Source: JBJXGF01 sp046153015 (lineage in GTDB: Bacteria > Actinomycetota > Acidimicrobiia > Acidimicrobiales > CAIXPF01). Taken from it: a stretch of 21,984 bases of DNA. The translations under genes were made by a program, and so were the position numbers. The DNA is taken from positions 1-21,984 of the forward strand of contig JBJXGF010000218.1 in assembly GCA_046153015.1 (NCBI GenBank), given 5' to 3'. Shown piece by piece: positions 12,979 to 21,984 of the stretch. Each line of letters opens with the position of its first letter. The first letter of the stretch is position 1. The notes under the pieces were generated by a model. That model was given only the letters and a program-made list of their open reading frames with translations. It was not told the origin of the DNA and made no database searches.

Positions 12979-14418
12979 GTGGGCGACGCTGAGGCGCTGT
13001 GGACCAGATGCACCGAGATCGTTCGCCCCGAGGTGTCGGATTCGGTGTGGCAGTCCACGTTCAACATGGTCAGCCCTCTCGACCTGCGCGACGGGCAGCT
13101 GGTGCTCGGCGTCCCCAGCGCGATCCAGCGGGAACGCCTGGAAGGCCGGTATCAGGGCCTGCTGCTGAACGCCCTGCGAGAGTCCGGGGCGCTGGGGATC
13201 TCGATCGTGGTCGAGGTGGTCACCGCGCCCTCGACCCCGGCCTGCGACACCGACGCAGAAGCCGAGACCCGCTCCGCCTCACCCCAGGCGGAGCGGGTCG
13301 ACAGGGTCGCCCAGGCGGCCTCAGCGGCGCCGGGGAGCATGCCCAGAGCGGCACCACCAGCGGCCGGTCCGCGGGACGGCCCGCCGGAGAACCTGAATCA
13401 GAAGTACACCTTCGACGCGTTCGTCACCGGCGCCTCGAACCGGTTCGCCCACGCCGCCGCGTTGTCAGTCGCCGAGACCCCGGGCCGTTCCTACAACCCG
13501 CTCTTCATCTACGGCGACGCCGGCCTCGGCAAGACCCACCTGCTGCAGGCGATCGCGTTCTACGTGCGAGAGAACTACCCCTATTACAAGGTGAAGTACG
13601 TCTCGACGGAGACCTTCCTCAACCAATTCGTCGACGCGATCCGCTCGAACACGTCGCAGCTCTTCAAGCAGCGCTATCGGGAGATCGACGTGCTGCTGGT
13701 GGACGACATCCAGTTCATGGAGGGCAAGGAAGGGCTCCAGGAGGAGTTCTTCCACACCTTCAACCACCTGCACGAGGCCAGCCGCCAGGTGGTGCTGTCC
13801 TCCGACCGGCCGCCCGATTCGATCTCCACGCTCGAGGACCGGCTCCGCAGCCGCTTCAAGATGGGCCTGATCACCGACATCCAGCCGCCCGATCTCGAGA
13901 CGCGGCTCGCCATCCTGCGCAAGAAGGCCGAGCAGGAGCCCTCGGTCATCCCCAACCCGGTCTTCGAGTTCATCGCCGGGAACATCACCAACAACATCCG
14001 CGAGCTCGAGGGCGCGTTGATCCGGGTCTGCGCCTACGCCAGCCTCAACCAGACCCAGCTCACCGTGGAGCTGGCCGAGCGGGTGCTCACCGACATCCTG
14101 CTCAACAACCGGCCCCGCGTGATCACACCGCGGCTGATCCTCGACGAGACCTCCGCGATGTTCGGGTTCTCCTTGGAGGAGATCTGCGGCAAGAGCCGCC
14201 GGCGGCCGCTCGTGACCTCCCGCCAGGTGGCGATGTACGTGATGCGCGAGCTCACCGAGCTGAGCTACCCGGCCATCGCCCGGGAGTTCGGCGGTCGGGA
14301 CCACACGACCGTGATCCACGCAGTGGAGAAGATCGGCGCGTTGATGAAAGAGCGCCGCCCGATCTATGACCAGGTCACCGAGCTGATCGCCCGCATCAAG
14401 AGCGGGGGCGGGCGCTGA
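12979..14418 (+). CDS. dnaA: Chromosomal replication initiator DnaA
   Basis: About 479 residues with all four domains: domain I (1-85, ending in the SIVVEVV strand), a short Ala/Pro-rich linker (86-135), the AAA+ domain with Walker A GDAGLGKTH (about 179-187) and Walker B VLLVDDIQF (about 238-246), and domain IV with the DnaA-box-binding helix-turn-helix and signature GRDHTTVIHA (about 439-448). It binds the box clusters on both sides of its own gene and opens the origin. I chose the GTG at 12979 because GAGGGG lies at a proper distance upstream; the GTG at 12973 and ATG at 12937 remain possible and change only the N-terminal residues. The linker domain II is short compared with Streptomyces DnaA. 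Confidence 0.97.
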   Translation: MGDAEALWTRCTEIVRPEVSDSVWQSTFNMVSPLDLRDGQLVLGVPSAIQRERLEGRYQGLLLNALRESGALGISIVVEVVTAPSTPACDTDAEAETRSASPQAERVDRVAQAASAAPGSMPRAAPPAAGPRDGPPENLNQKYTFDAFVTGASNRFAHAAALSVAETPGRSYNPLFIYGDAGLGKTHLLQAIAFYVRENYPYYKVKYVSTETFLNQFVDAIRSNTSQLFKQRYREIDVLLVDDIQFMEGKEGLQEEFFHTFNHLHEASRQVVLSSDRPPDSISTLEDRLRSRFKMGLITDIQPPDLETRLAILRKKAEQEPSVIPNPVFEFIAGNITNNIRELEGALIRVCAYASLNQTQLTVELAERVLTDILLNNRPRVITPRLILDETSAMFGFSLEEICGKSRRRPLVTSRQVAMYVMRELTELSYPAIAREFGGRDHTTVIHAVEKIGALMKERRPIYDQVTELIARIKSGGGR

Positions 14419-14655
14419 GCGCTCGCCCTGTGGACGAACGGTGGACGAGACTGGGCGCCGCCGCCGTCGCGCGGGGGATCGTGGCCGTGTTGTCCACGCC
14501 CCCGCCGCCCGCGGCGCCGGCAGCTGTGGAGCCCGGTGGAGGACCGGCTCGTTTCGCAACCGCCCGCGACCAGGCATGATCTGCGGTTGTCCACAATCCA
14601 CAGGACCTAGTACTGCTACTGCCCCAACTAGGCAGAGAACAGGTGAAGAGGAATC
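14419..14655. other. oriC: dnaA-dnaN intergenic replication origin (oriC)
   Basis: The 237-bp spacer contains minus-strand boxes TCGTCCACA (14429-14437) and TCGTCCACC (14440-14448), a plus-strand TTGTCCACG (14490-14498), a perfect TTGTCCACA (14587-14595), an overlapping weaker CAATCCACA (14594-14602), and a trinucleotide series at 14607-14621. It is not AT-rich overall. Location between dnaA and dnaN is the usual actinobacterial origin site. Confidence 0.9.
14607..14621 (+). other. DnaA-trio-like origin-unwinding element
   Basis: Five consecutive triplets CTA GTA CTG CTA CTG follow the last DnaA boxes after a short GGAC. On the opposite strand, read 3'-5', they are GAT CAT GAC GAT GAC, all with the central A that marks DnaA-trios in Bacillus subtilis. 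The order box, box, short GC spacer, trios is the same as in the B. subtilis unwinding region. Confidence 0.6.
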
Positions 14656-15750
14656 GTGAAGTTCCGATGCGAGCGAGACACCCTGATCGAAGCGGTCGGG
14701 ATCGCCACGCGCGCCGTCGGCAGCCGGGGGAGCTCACTGCCGATCCTGTCCGGGCTGCGGTTCGAGCTCGCCGGTGACGACCTGCGCCTGCTCGGCACCG
14801 ATCTCGACCTGGCCATCGCGGTCGACGTGAAGGTGAGCGGCGGCGCCGACGGGGTGGCGGTGATCCCGGCCCGCCTCGTGTCCGAGATCGTGCGGGCGCT
14901 GGAGCCGGGGGCGGTCACGGTGGAGGTGGGGCCCGACACGGCGGCGATCACCGCGGGGCGCTCGCAGTTCTCGCTGCGGGTCATCCCCCCGGACGACTTC
15001 CCGCGGCCCACCGAGCCGGCCGGTGAGGCGGTGACCCTGGCCGTGGCCGAGCTCGCCGGGGCGCTGCGTCAGGTGGTGCCCGCCGCCAGCGCCGACGACT
15101 CGCGGCCGATCCTGACTGGGGTGCTGCTGGCGGCCGAGGACGGCGGCCTGCGCCTCGTCGCCACCGACTCGTACCGCCTCGCCGTGCGGGATCTGCCGGG
15201 GGCTCGCGTGCTGGAGGAGGGCGCGCACGTGCTCGTGCCCTCCCGGGCGCTGAACGAGCTCACCCGTATCCTCGGCGGCGACCACCAGGAGCTCACGCTC
15301 CGCCTCGGCGAGCGCGAGGCGGCCTTTGAGCTGGGCAACGTGCGCCTCACCACCCGGCTGATCGAGGGCGAGTTCCCCAACTACCGGGGGCTGATCCCCC
15401 AGAGCCATCCCAACGTGCTCACCGTCAACCGGATCGAGCTGCTCGACGCGGTGCGGCGCACTCGGCTCATGGCCCGCGAGGCGACCCCGCTGCGCATGGT
15501 GATGAAGCCTGAGGGGCTGGAGCTGGTGGCGATCACCCAGGACGTCGGCCAGGCCCACGAGGAGCTCGACGCCGTCTACGACGGCGAGGCGCTCACCGTG
15601 GCGTTCAACCCGGACTACCTGGTCGACGGGTTGGAGGTGGCGCCGGGCGAGCAGGTGACCCTGCACACGGTCGACGCGCTCAAGCCGGCGCTGCTGCGCG
15701 GCTCGGGCACCGAGTTCCTCTACCTGCTGATGCCGGTGCGGGTCAGCTGA
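14656..15750 (+). CDS. dnaN: DNA polymerase III beta subunit (sliding clamp)
   Basis: A complete 364-residue beta clamp with three similar domains, beginning MKFRCERDTLIEAV and ending with the conserved EFLYLLMPVRVS (the MPxR C-terminus that forms part of the partner-binding pocket). Internal landmarks are SSLPILSGLRFE, DSYRLAVRDL and EGEFPNYRGLIP. The dimeric ring tethers polymerases to DNA. GTG at 14656 is preceded by GAAGAGGA (14645-14652). recF starts 5 bp after the stop, so the two are probably co-expressed. Its promoter likely overlaps the DnaA-trio region, which would link clamp synthesis with DnaA occupancy by inference. Confidence 0.97.
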   Translation: MKFRCERDTLIEAVGIATRAVGSRGSSLPILSGLRFELAGDDLRLLGTDLDLAIAVDVKVSGGADGVAVIPARLVSEIVRALEPGAVTVEVGPDTAAITAGRSQFSLRVIPPDDFPRPTEPAGEAVTLAVAELAGALRQVVPAASADDSRPILTGVLLAAEDGGLRLVATDSYRLAVRDLPGARVLEEGAHVLVPSRALNELTRILGGDHQELTLRLGEREAAFELGNVRLTTRLIEGEFPNYRGLIPQSHPNVLTVNRIELLDAVRRTRLMAREATPLRMVMKPEGLELVAITQDVGQAHEELDAVYDGEALTVAFNPDYLVDGLEVAPGEQVTLHTVDALKPALLRGSGTEFLYLLMPVRVS

Positions 15751-15755
15751 GCCCC

Positions 15756-16835
15756 ATGCGGCTGCGCCGGCTGGAGCTGAGCGAGTTCCGCTCCTACGCG
15801 CACGCCGAGGTGGAGCTGGCCGACGGCCTCACCGCCATCCTCGGGCCCAACGGCCACGGCAAGACCAACCTGCTGGAGGCGGTGGGCTGGCTGTGCCGAC
15901 TCTCCTCGTTCCGAGGCGCCGCCGCCGAGGCCCTCGTGCGCAGCGGCGCCGAGCGGGCGGTGGTGCGCGGCGAGGCCGAGCGGGAGGGCCGGGAGCTGCT
16001 GATCGAGGCCGAGATCTCCCTCGCCGGGCGCAACCGCGTGCAGCTCAACCGCCAGCGCGTGCACCGGGCCCGGGACCTGGCCGGGGCCCTGCAGGCGGTG
16101 GTGTTCGCGCCCGACGACCTGGTGCTCGTGAAGGGCGGCCCCGCCGAGCGGAGAGGCTTTCTCGACGAGACGCTGGCCGCGATCTCGGCCAAGCACGACG
16201 CCCAGCGGGGCGACGTGGACCGGATCCTGCGCCAGCGCAACGCCCTGCTGCGCCAGACCGGCGGGCGGCCCGACAGCGACGCGCTCCTCACCCTCGACGT
16301 GTGGGACGCCCAGCTCGCCTCGGTGGGCGAGGCGGTCGCCCGCCGGCGCCTGGCGCTGCTGGAGCGGCTCGTTCCCCTGATCGGCGCGGCCTACGACGCG
16401 CTGGCCCGCGAGGAGGCCGACATCACGGCGGTCTACGAGGCGCCGTGGCTGGAGTCGGGTCTGGCGGCGGCGCTGGTCGCCGGGCGGCGCGACGACCTGC
16501 GCAGGGGGGTGAGCACGGTCGGCCCGCACCGGGACGAGCTGGTGCTGCGGGTCGGACCGTTGTCGTCGCGCAGCCAGGCCTCGCAGGGCGAGCAGCGGTC
16601 CCTGGCCCTGGCGCTGCGCCTGGCCGCCCACCGCCTCATCACCGAGCACACCGGGTCGGCTCCACTGCTGCTGCTCGACGACGTGTTCTCCGAGCTCGAC
16701 CCGGCCCGTTCCGCGGCGCTCGTGGCGGCGTTGCCCGCGGCGCAGACGCTGCTCACCAGCGCGGTCGGACCACCCGAGGGGGCCGTGCCCGAACGCATCC
16801 TGTGCGTGCGCCAAGGGGTGGTATGCGCCCGATGA
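15756..16835 (+). CDS. recF: DNA replication and repair protein RecF
   Basis: A 359-residue SMC-like ABC ATPase: Walker A GPNGHGKT (30-37), the family-specific FRSYAHAEVEL start, ABC signature SQGEQR (276-281), and Walker B LLLLDDVFSELDP (304-316). RecF binds gapped DNA and, with RecO and RecR, loads RecA at stalled forks. The ATG at 15756 lies 5 bp after dnaN. Its end overlaps the next gene (a DUF721 protein) by about 13 bp. All ATPase motifs are intact. Confidence 0.96.
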   Translation: MRLRRLELSEFRSYAHAEVELADGLTAILGPNGHGKTNLLEAVGWLCRLSSFRGAAAEALVRSGAERAVVRGEAEREGRELLIEAEISLAGRNRVQLNRQRVHRARDLAGALQAVVFAPDDLVLVKGGPAERRGFLDETLAAISAKHDAQRGDVDRILRQRNALLRQTGGRPDSDALLTLDVWDAQLASVGEAVARRRLALLERLVPLIGAAYDALAREEADITAVYEAPWLESGLAAALVAGRRDDLRRGVSTVGPHRDELVLRVGPLSSRSQASQGEQRSLALALRLAAHRLITEHTGSAPLLLLDDVFSELDPARSAALVAALPAAQTLLTSAVGPPEGAVPERILCVRQGVVCAR

Positions 16836-17143
16836 GCGCGCGGCGCGGCGGTGGGGACGGCCCCCGGCCGCTCGGTGAGGCCCTCGACCGCGTGGTGCGC
16901 GGCCTGTCCGGGGAGCGGGCGGCGGTGGTGGCGACCGTGTTCGACCGCTGGGACGAGCTGGTGGGCGAGGCGCTGGCCGCGCATGTGCGGCCGGTCTCGC
17001 TCGAGCGGGGCCGGCTGGTGGTGGCGGCGGACGACCCGGCGTGGGCCAGCCAGGTCCGCTGGCTCCAGGCCGACGTGCTGGCCCGCCTCGCCCTGGTGGA
17101 CGCCTCGGTCACCCAGCTGGAGGTCCGGGTCCGGCCACGCTGA
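16823..17143 (+). CDS. DUF721 protein, DciA-like helicase-loading factor
   Basis: A 106-residue protein consisting almost only of the DUF721/DciA domain: PLGEALDRVVRGL, WDELVGEALAAHVRPVSLERGRLVV and the WASQVRWLQADVLARL helix. Mycobacterial Rv0004, in the same recF-gyrB position, has this domain after a long disordered N-terminus; here that extension is missing. DciA proteins interact with the replicative helicase DnaB and are thought to help load it where DnaC/DnaI are absent. The start at ATG 16823 is favoured by AAGGGG (16813-16818); ATG 16832 overlaps the recF stop as ATGA and is an equally possible start. Either way recF and this gene are translationally linked. Confidence 0.85.
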   Translation: MRPMSARRGGGDGPRPLGEALDRVVRGLSGERAAVVATVFDRWDELVGEALAAHVRPVSLERGRLVVAADDPAWASQVRWLQADVLARLALVDASVTQLEVRVRPR

Positions 17144-17194
17144 GCGCGCGCGTTCGACGGCTGAGAGTAGACCTGGCCGGCCAGGGCCGGCTGG

Positions 17195-17200
17195 TAGACT
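17195..17200 (+). promoter_or_regulatory. Candidate -10 element of gyrB
   Basis: TAGACT lies in the 132-bp gap before gyrB and would give a leader of about 70 nt. No good -35 was found at 17-19 bp, so this is a tentative call. Confidence 0.35.
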
Positions 17201-17228
17201 TACGCAGTTCATGCGGCCGGCGCGGGCG

Positions 17229-17244
17229 CGCCCCGATCGGGGCG
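17229..17244. promoter_or_regulatory. 16-bp perfect palindrome in the gyrB leader
   Basis: CGCCCCGATCGGGGCG is its own reverse complement and sits between the candidate -10 and the ribosome-binding site, 31 bp before the start codon. It could be a repressor operator or fold into a hairpin in the mRNA. Confidence 0.55.
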
Positions 17245-17275
17245 GTGTGCGCTCCGAACAGCGAAAGGCTCGTGG

Positions 17276-19201
<1,926 letters not shown>

Positions 19202-19205
19202 CGCG

Positions 19206-21761
19206 ATGACCGATCTCCCCCCCGCAGCCGACGACGGGCTCGGCCCGGCCGCAGCCGACGGCGCCGCCCCTCCGGTCGAGCCGCCAGAACCCCCGGGCGG
19301 CGACTCCGGCGACACAGGGGACTCCGGCGACGGGGTGCAGATGATCGAGATCCAGGAGGAGATGGAGCGGTCCTTCCTGGACTACGCCATGTCGGTCATC
19401 ATCAGCCGCGCCCTGCCCGACGCCCGCGACGGGCTCAAGCCGGTGCACCGGCGGATCCTGTGGAGCATGTACACCAACGGGTTCCGCCCCGACCGCGGCC
19501 ACGTGAAGTGCGCCCGCACCACCGGCAGCGTGGTGGCCAGCTACCACCCGCACGGCACCTCGTCGGTGTACGACGCGCTGGTGCGCATGGCCCAGCCGTT
19601 CTCGTTGCGGGACCCGCTGATCGATTTCCACGGCAACTACGGCTCGCCGGACTACCCGCCCGCCGCCGAGCGCTACACCGAGTCGCGCCTGGCGCAGCTG
19701 GCCATGTCGCTGCTCGACGGGATCGACGAGAACACCGTCGACATGGTGGCCAACTACGACGGCAAGGACCAGGAGCCGGTCGTGCTCCCGGCCCGGTTCC
19801 CGAACCTGCTGGTGAACGGCAGCCAGGGCATCGCGGTGGGGATGGCCACCAACATCCCGCCCCACAACCTGGGCGAGGTCGTCGACGCGGTCGTGCACCT
19901 GATCGACCATCCCGAGGCCACCCCCGACGATCTGATGCAGTTCATCAAGGGGCCCGACTTCCCGACCGGGGCCTTCATCCTCGGCCGGGCCGGCATCGCC
20001 GACGCCTACCGCACCGGCCGAGGCTCGGTGCGGATGCGGGCCGACGCCGAGATCGAAGAGGTGCGGGGCCGCTCGGTGATCGTGGTGCGGGCGCTGCCCT
20101 ACCAGGCCTCGATCGCCTCGATCGCGGGGCGGATCACCGAGCTGGTGAACAGCCGCGAGATCGAGGGCATCGCCGACGTGAACGACGAGTCGGCCGGCAC
20201 CGACACCCGGCTCGTGATCACGCTCAAGCGCGACGCCACCGCGGTGGTGGTGCTCAACAACCTCTACAAGCACACGCCGCTGCAGACCAACTTCCCCGTG
20301 AACATGGTGGCGCTGGTGGATGGCGTGCCCCGCACGCTCAACCTCGTCGAGCTGCTGCGGGCCTACGTCAACCATCAGGTGGAGGTGATCCGGCGGCGGT
20401 CCGAGAACCGCCTGGAAAAGGCCCGGGACCGCCTCGAGGTGGTGGTCGGCCTGCTCCGGGCCATCGACCTGATCGACGCGATCATCGCCCTGATCCGCGC
20501 CTCGGAGGACCGCGCCGAGGCCAAGGCCGGTCTGCTGGGCGAGCAGTTCGCGTTCACCGAACGCCAGGCCGAGTACATCCTCGACATGACCCTGTCCCGG
20601 TTGACCCGCATCGGGCGGACCAACCTCGAGGAGGAGCGCGACCAGCTCACCACCACGATCACCGAGCTCGAGGCGATCCTGGGCGACGAGGGCCGCCTCC
20701 ATTCGGTCATCAAGGAGGAGCTGGCCGCGGTCCGGGCGGAGTTCGCCTCCCCACGGCGCACGCAGTTGATGGTCGACACCGGCGAGATGGACATCGAGGA
20801 CCTCATCGACGATGAGGAGCTGGTGGTCACCCTGTCGGCTCGGGGCTACGTGAAGGCGGTGCCGGCCGACCAGTTCCGCACCCAGGCGCGCGGCGGCCGC
20901 GGCGTCACCGGCGCGAAGCTGCGGGACGAGGACTACGTGGTCCACGTGCTGCACACCACCGCGCACGCCTACCTGCTGTTCTTCTCCAACACCGGGCGCG
21001 TGTACCGCCTGCGGGCGCACGAGGCGCCGATCCGGGACCGCACGGCGCAGGGCATGGCCATCGTCAACCTGCTGCAGCTCCAGCAGGGGGAGACGATCCA
21101 GGCGGTGATCGACACCCGCGACTACGAGACCAACCGCTACCTGTTCTTCGCCACCCGTCAGGGGCAGGTCAAGAAGACGCTGTTCACCGAGTACAACTCG
21201 TCGCTGCGGGCGGGGCTCATCGCGCTGAACCTGCGCCCGGGGGACGAGCTGGTGCGGGTCATCCCCACCGACGGCGACGACGACATCGTCATGGTCAGCC
21301 GGGCGGGGCAGGCGATCCGCTTCAACGAGGACGACGTCCGCCCGATGGGCCGAGCCGCCGCCGGCGTGCGCGGCATGCGGCTGCGCTCCGGCGACGAGGT
21401 GGTGGCCTGCGAGGTGGTGCGCCCCGACGCGACCCTGCTCACGGTCACCGCCGCCGGCTATGGCAAGCGCACCCGGGTCGACGCGTTCACCCAGCAGGGC
21501 CGCGGCGGCCAGGGCATCCGGGCGATGCGCACCACCAACGTGCGCGGCGACGTGGTGGCGGCGCTGATGGTGGGCGACGACGACGACATCATGATGATCA
21601 ACTCGGCCGGCGTCGTGATCCGCACCCCGGCCCGGGAGATCTCGCTGCAGGGGCGCGACGCCACCGGAGTTCGGGTCATGAACCTCGGCCCCGACGACGT
21701 GGTGGCCGCCGTGGCCCCCGTCCTGGCCGGCGACGACTCGGTCGAGGACGCCGAGGCCTAA
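19206..21761 (+). CDS. gyrA: DNA gyrase subunit A
   Basis: An 851-residue cleavage subunit. After an acidic, Pro/Gly-rich N-terminal extension of about 40 residues come SFLDYAMSVIISRALPDARDGLKPVHRR, the winged-helix region with the quinolone-resistance segment (HPHGTSSVYDALVRMAQ, 114-130) and the catalytic tyrosine Tyr157 in ERYTES. The C-terminal beta-pinwheel carries a GyrA box (QARGGRG) and a second GRGGQG element, supporting gyrase rather than topoisomerase IV. In the quinolone segment the usual Asp after HPHG is Thr118, Ser119 occupies the Ser83 position and Asp123 the Asp87 position of E. coli. The ATG at 19206 has little ribosome-binding sequence, so coupling to gyrB is expected. The protein ends in an acidic tail (GDDSVEDAEA). 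Confidence 0.95.
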   Translation: MTDLPPAADDGLGPAAADGAAPPVEPPEPPGGDSGDTGDSGDGVQMIEIQEEMERSFLDYAMSVIISRALPDARDGLKPVHRRILWSMYTNGFRPDRGHVKCARTTGSVVASYHPHGTSSVYDALVRMAQPFSLRDPLIDFHGNYGSPDYPPAAERYTESRLAQLAMSLLDGIDENTVDMVANYDGKDQEPVVLPARFPNLLVNGSQGIAVGMATNIPPHNLGEVVDAVVHLIDHPEATPDDLMQFIKGPDFPTGAFILGRAGIADAYRTGRGSVRMRADAEIEEVRGRSVIVVRALPYQASIASIAGRITELVNSREIEGIADVNDESAGTDTRLVITLKRDATAVVVLNNLYKHTPLQTNFPVNMVALVDGVPRTLNLVELLRAYVNHQVEVIRRRSENRLEKARDRLEVVVGLLRAIDLIDAIIALIRASEDRAEAKAGLLGEQFAFTERQAEYILDMTLSRLTRIGRTNLEEERDQLTTTITELEAILGDEGRLHSVIKEELAAVRAEFASPRRTQLMVDTGEMDIEDLIDDEELVVTLSARGYVKAVPADQFRTQARGGRGVTGAKLRDEDYVVHVLHTTAHAYLLFFSNTGRVYRLRAHEAPIRDRTAQGMAIVNLLQLQQGETIQAVIDTRDYETNRYLFFATRQGQVKKTLFTEYNSSLRAGLIALNLRPGDELVRVIPTDGDDDIVMVSRAGQAIRFNEDDVRPMGRAAAGVRGMRLRSGDEVVACEVVRPDATLLTVTAAGYGKRTRVDAFTQQGRGGQGIRAMRTTNVRGDVVAALMVGDDDDIMMINSAGVVIRTPAREISLQGRDATGVRVMNLGPDDVVAAVAPVLAGDDSVEDAEA

Positions 21762-21837
21762 CCTCCGCGGCGTTGCCGGGCCGGTGGCTCGTTCGCGTTC
21801 CTTCCCCTCTCGTTGACAGCCGAGGAAGGCGGGCGCA
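21762..21837. other. Short gap after gyrA
   Basis: 76 bp with no clear terminator hairpin. It contains a TTGACA at 21813-21818 but no -10 at a usable distance, and GAGGAAGG (about 21821-21828), a ribosome-binding site for the next gene. Confidence 0.4.
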
Positions 21838-21984
21838 ATGGGCAGGTGCGGGGAGTCGGTTGGCCGGGGCCGGCGGCGGGAGGCCGGGCAGGTGTTGCCG
21901 CTGGCGGCATTGGGCGCCGCCCTCCTGGCCGGGGCGTTCACCGCGCTGGCCCGGTACGGCGTCGGCCTGCACGCCGCGGCGCAG
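21838..21984 (+). CDS. TadE/TadG-like membrane protein, N-terminus only
   Basis: Only the first 49 codons are present before the window ends. The protein starts with a basic, Gly/Arg-rich segment and then GQVLPLAALGAALLAGAFTA, a hydrophobic helix preceded by the (R)GQV-P motif common at the N-terminus of TadE/TadG-like pilus or secretion-associated proteins of actinobacteria. A GAGGAAGG ribosome-binding site precedes the ATG. With so little sequence the family call is tentative. It occupies the place where mycobacteria have a small membrane gene and tRNAs after gyrA. Confidence 0.5.
   Translation, partial: MGRCGESVGRGRRREAGQVLPLAALGAALLAGAFTALARYGVGLHAAAQ

Noticed and set aside
12553..13168. 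Small plus-strand open frames upstream of and overlapping dnaA (e.g. 12553-12894, 12782-13168)
   Set aside because: They cross the DnaA boxes and hairpins, lack ribosome-binding sites and show no protein-like composition.
21762..21984. tRNA genes after gyrA as in mycobacteria
   Set aside because: No cloverleaf or CCA-type end is visible; the sequence instead encodes the start of a membrane protein.

Overview
The window is a classic actinobacterial chromosome-origin neighbourhood from a high-GC (about 70% by eye), probably chromosomal, genome. Gene content and order match the Mycobacterium/Streptomyces oriC region almost gene for gene: DUF6049 protein, Ser/Thr kinase, ECF sigma factor and anti-sigma factor, trxB, trxA, (parB, parA, rsmG, jag, yidD/yidC, rnpA, rpmH on the minus strand), dnaA, dnaN, recF, a DUF721 (DciA-like) gene, gyrB, gyrA. 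Several details point away from Mycobacteriales and suggest a deeper actinobacterial lineage (Acidimicrobiia-like, an inference): a free-standing kinase where mycobacteria have the kinase-like tail of MurJ/MviN, trxA directly facing parB with no cwlM, and a TadE/TadG-like start after gyrA instead of tRNA genes.

Layout. 1-4.5 kb (+): cell-envelope and signalling genes: the 3' part of a DUF6049 membrane-anchored protein, a kinase with one membrane span and an extracellular discoidin-like domain, then a sigma/anti-sigma pair overlapping by ATGA. 4.6-6.5 kb (+): a small two-TM protein, thioredoxin reductase and thioredoxin. A UUCG hairpin at 6560-6589 separates this convergently from parB. 6.7-12.2 kb (-): parAB with a near-perfect parS, then the tightly coupled rpmH-rnpA-yidD-yidC-jag-rsmG block. 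12.2-13.0 kb: a non-coding 760-bp divergent region with the rpmH promoter, hairpins, repeats and a DnaA-box triplet. 13.0-21.8 kb (+): dnaA, a second DnaA-box region ending in a DnaA-trio-like unwinding element, dnaN, recF, DUF721, gyrB, gyrA. The window ends inside a new + strand gene.

How it works together. dnaA plus the two box clusters start replication; dnaN, recF, the DciA-like protein and gyrase support the fork; ParAB-parS segregates the new origins; RnpA, L34, YidC, YidD and Jag serve RNA processing, translation and membrane insertion. Most ordinary genes are recognised with confidence. The points most worth a second look are the DnaA-trio-like element, the ATT start of the sigma factor exactly downstream of a -10 element, the split-off kinase with a MurJ-type C-terminal domain, a 12-bp promoter sequence shared by rpmH and parA, and several unexplained repeats and hairpins around the origin. 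I saw no insertion sequence, CRISPR array, tRNA or rRNA.
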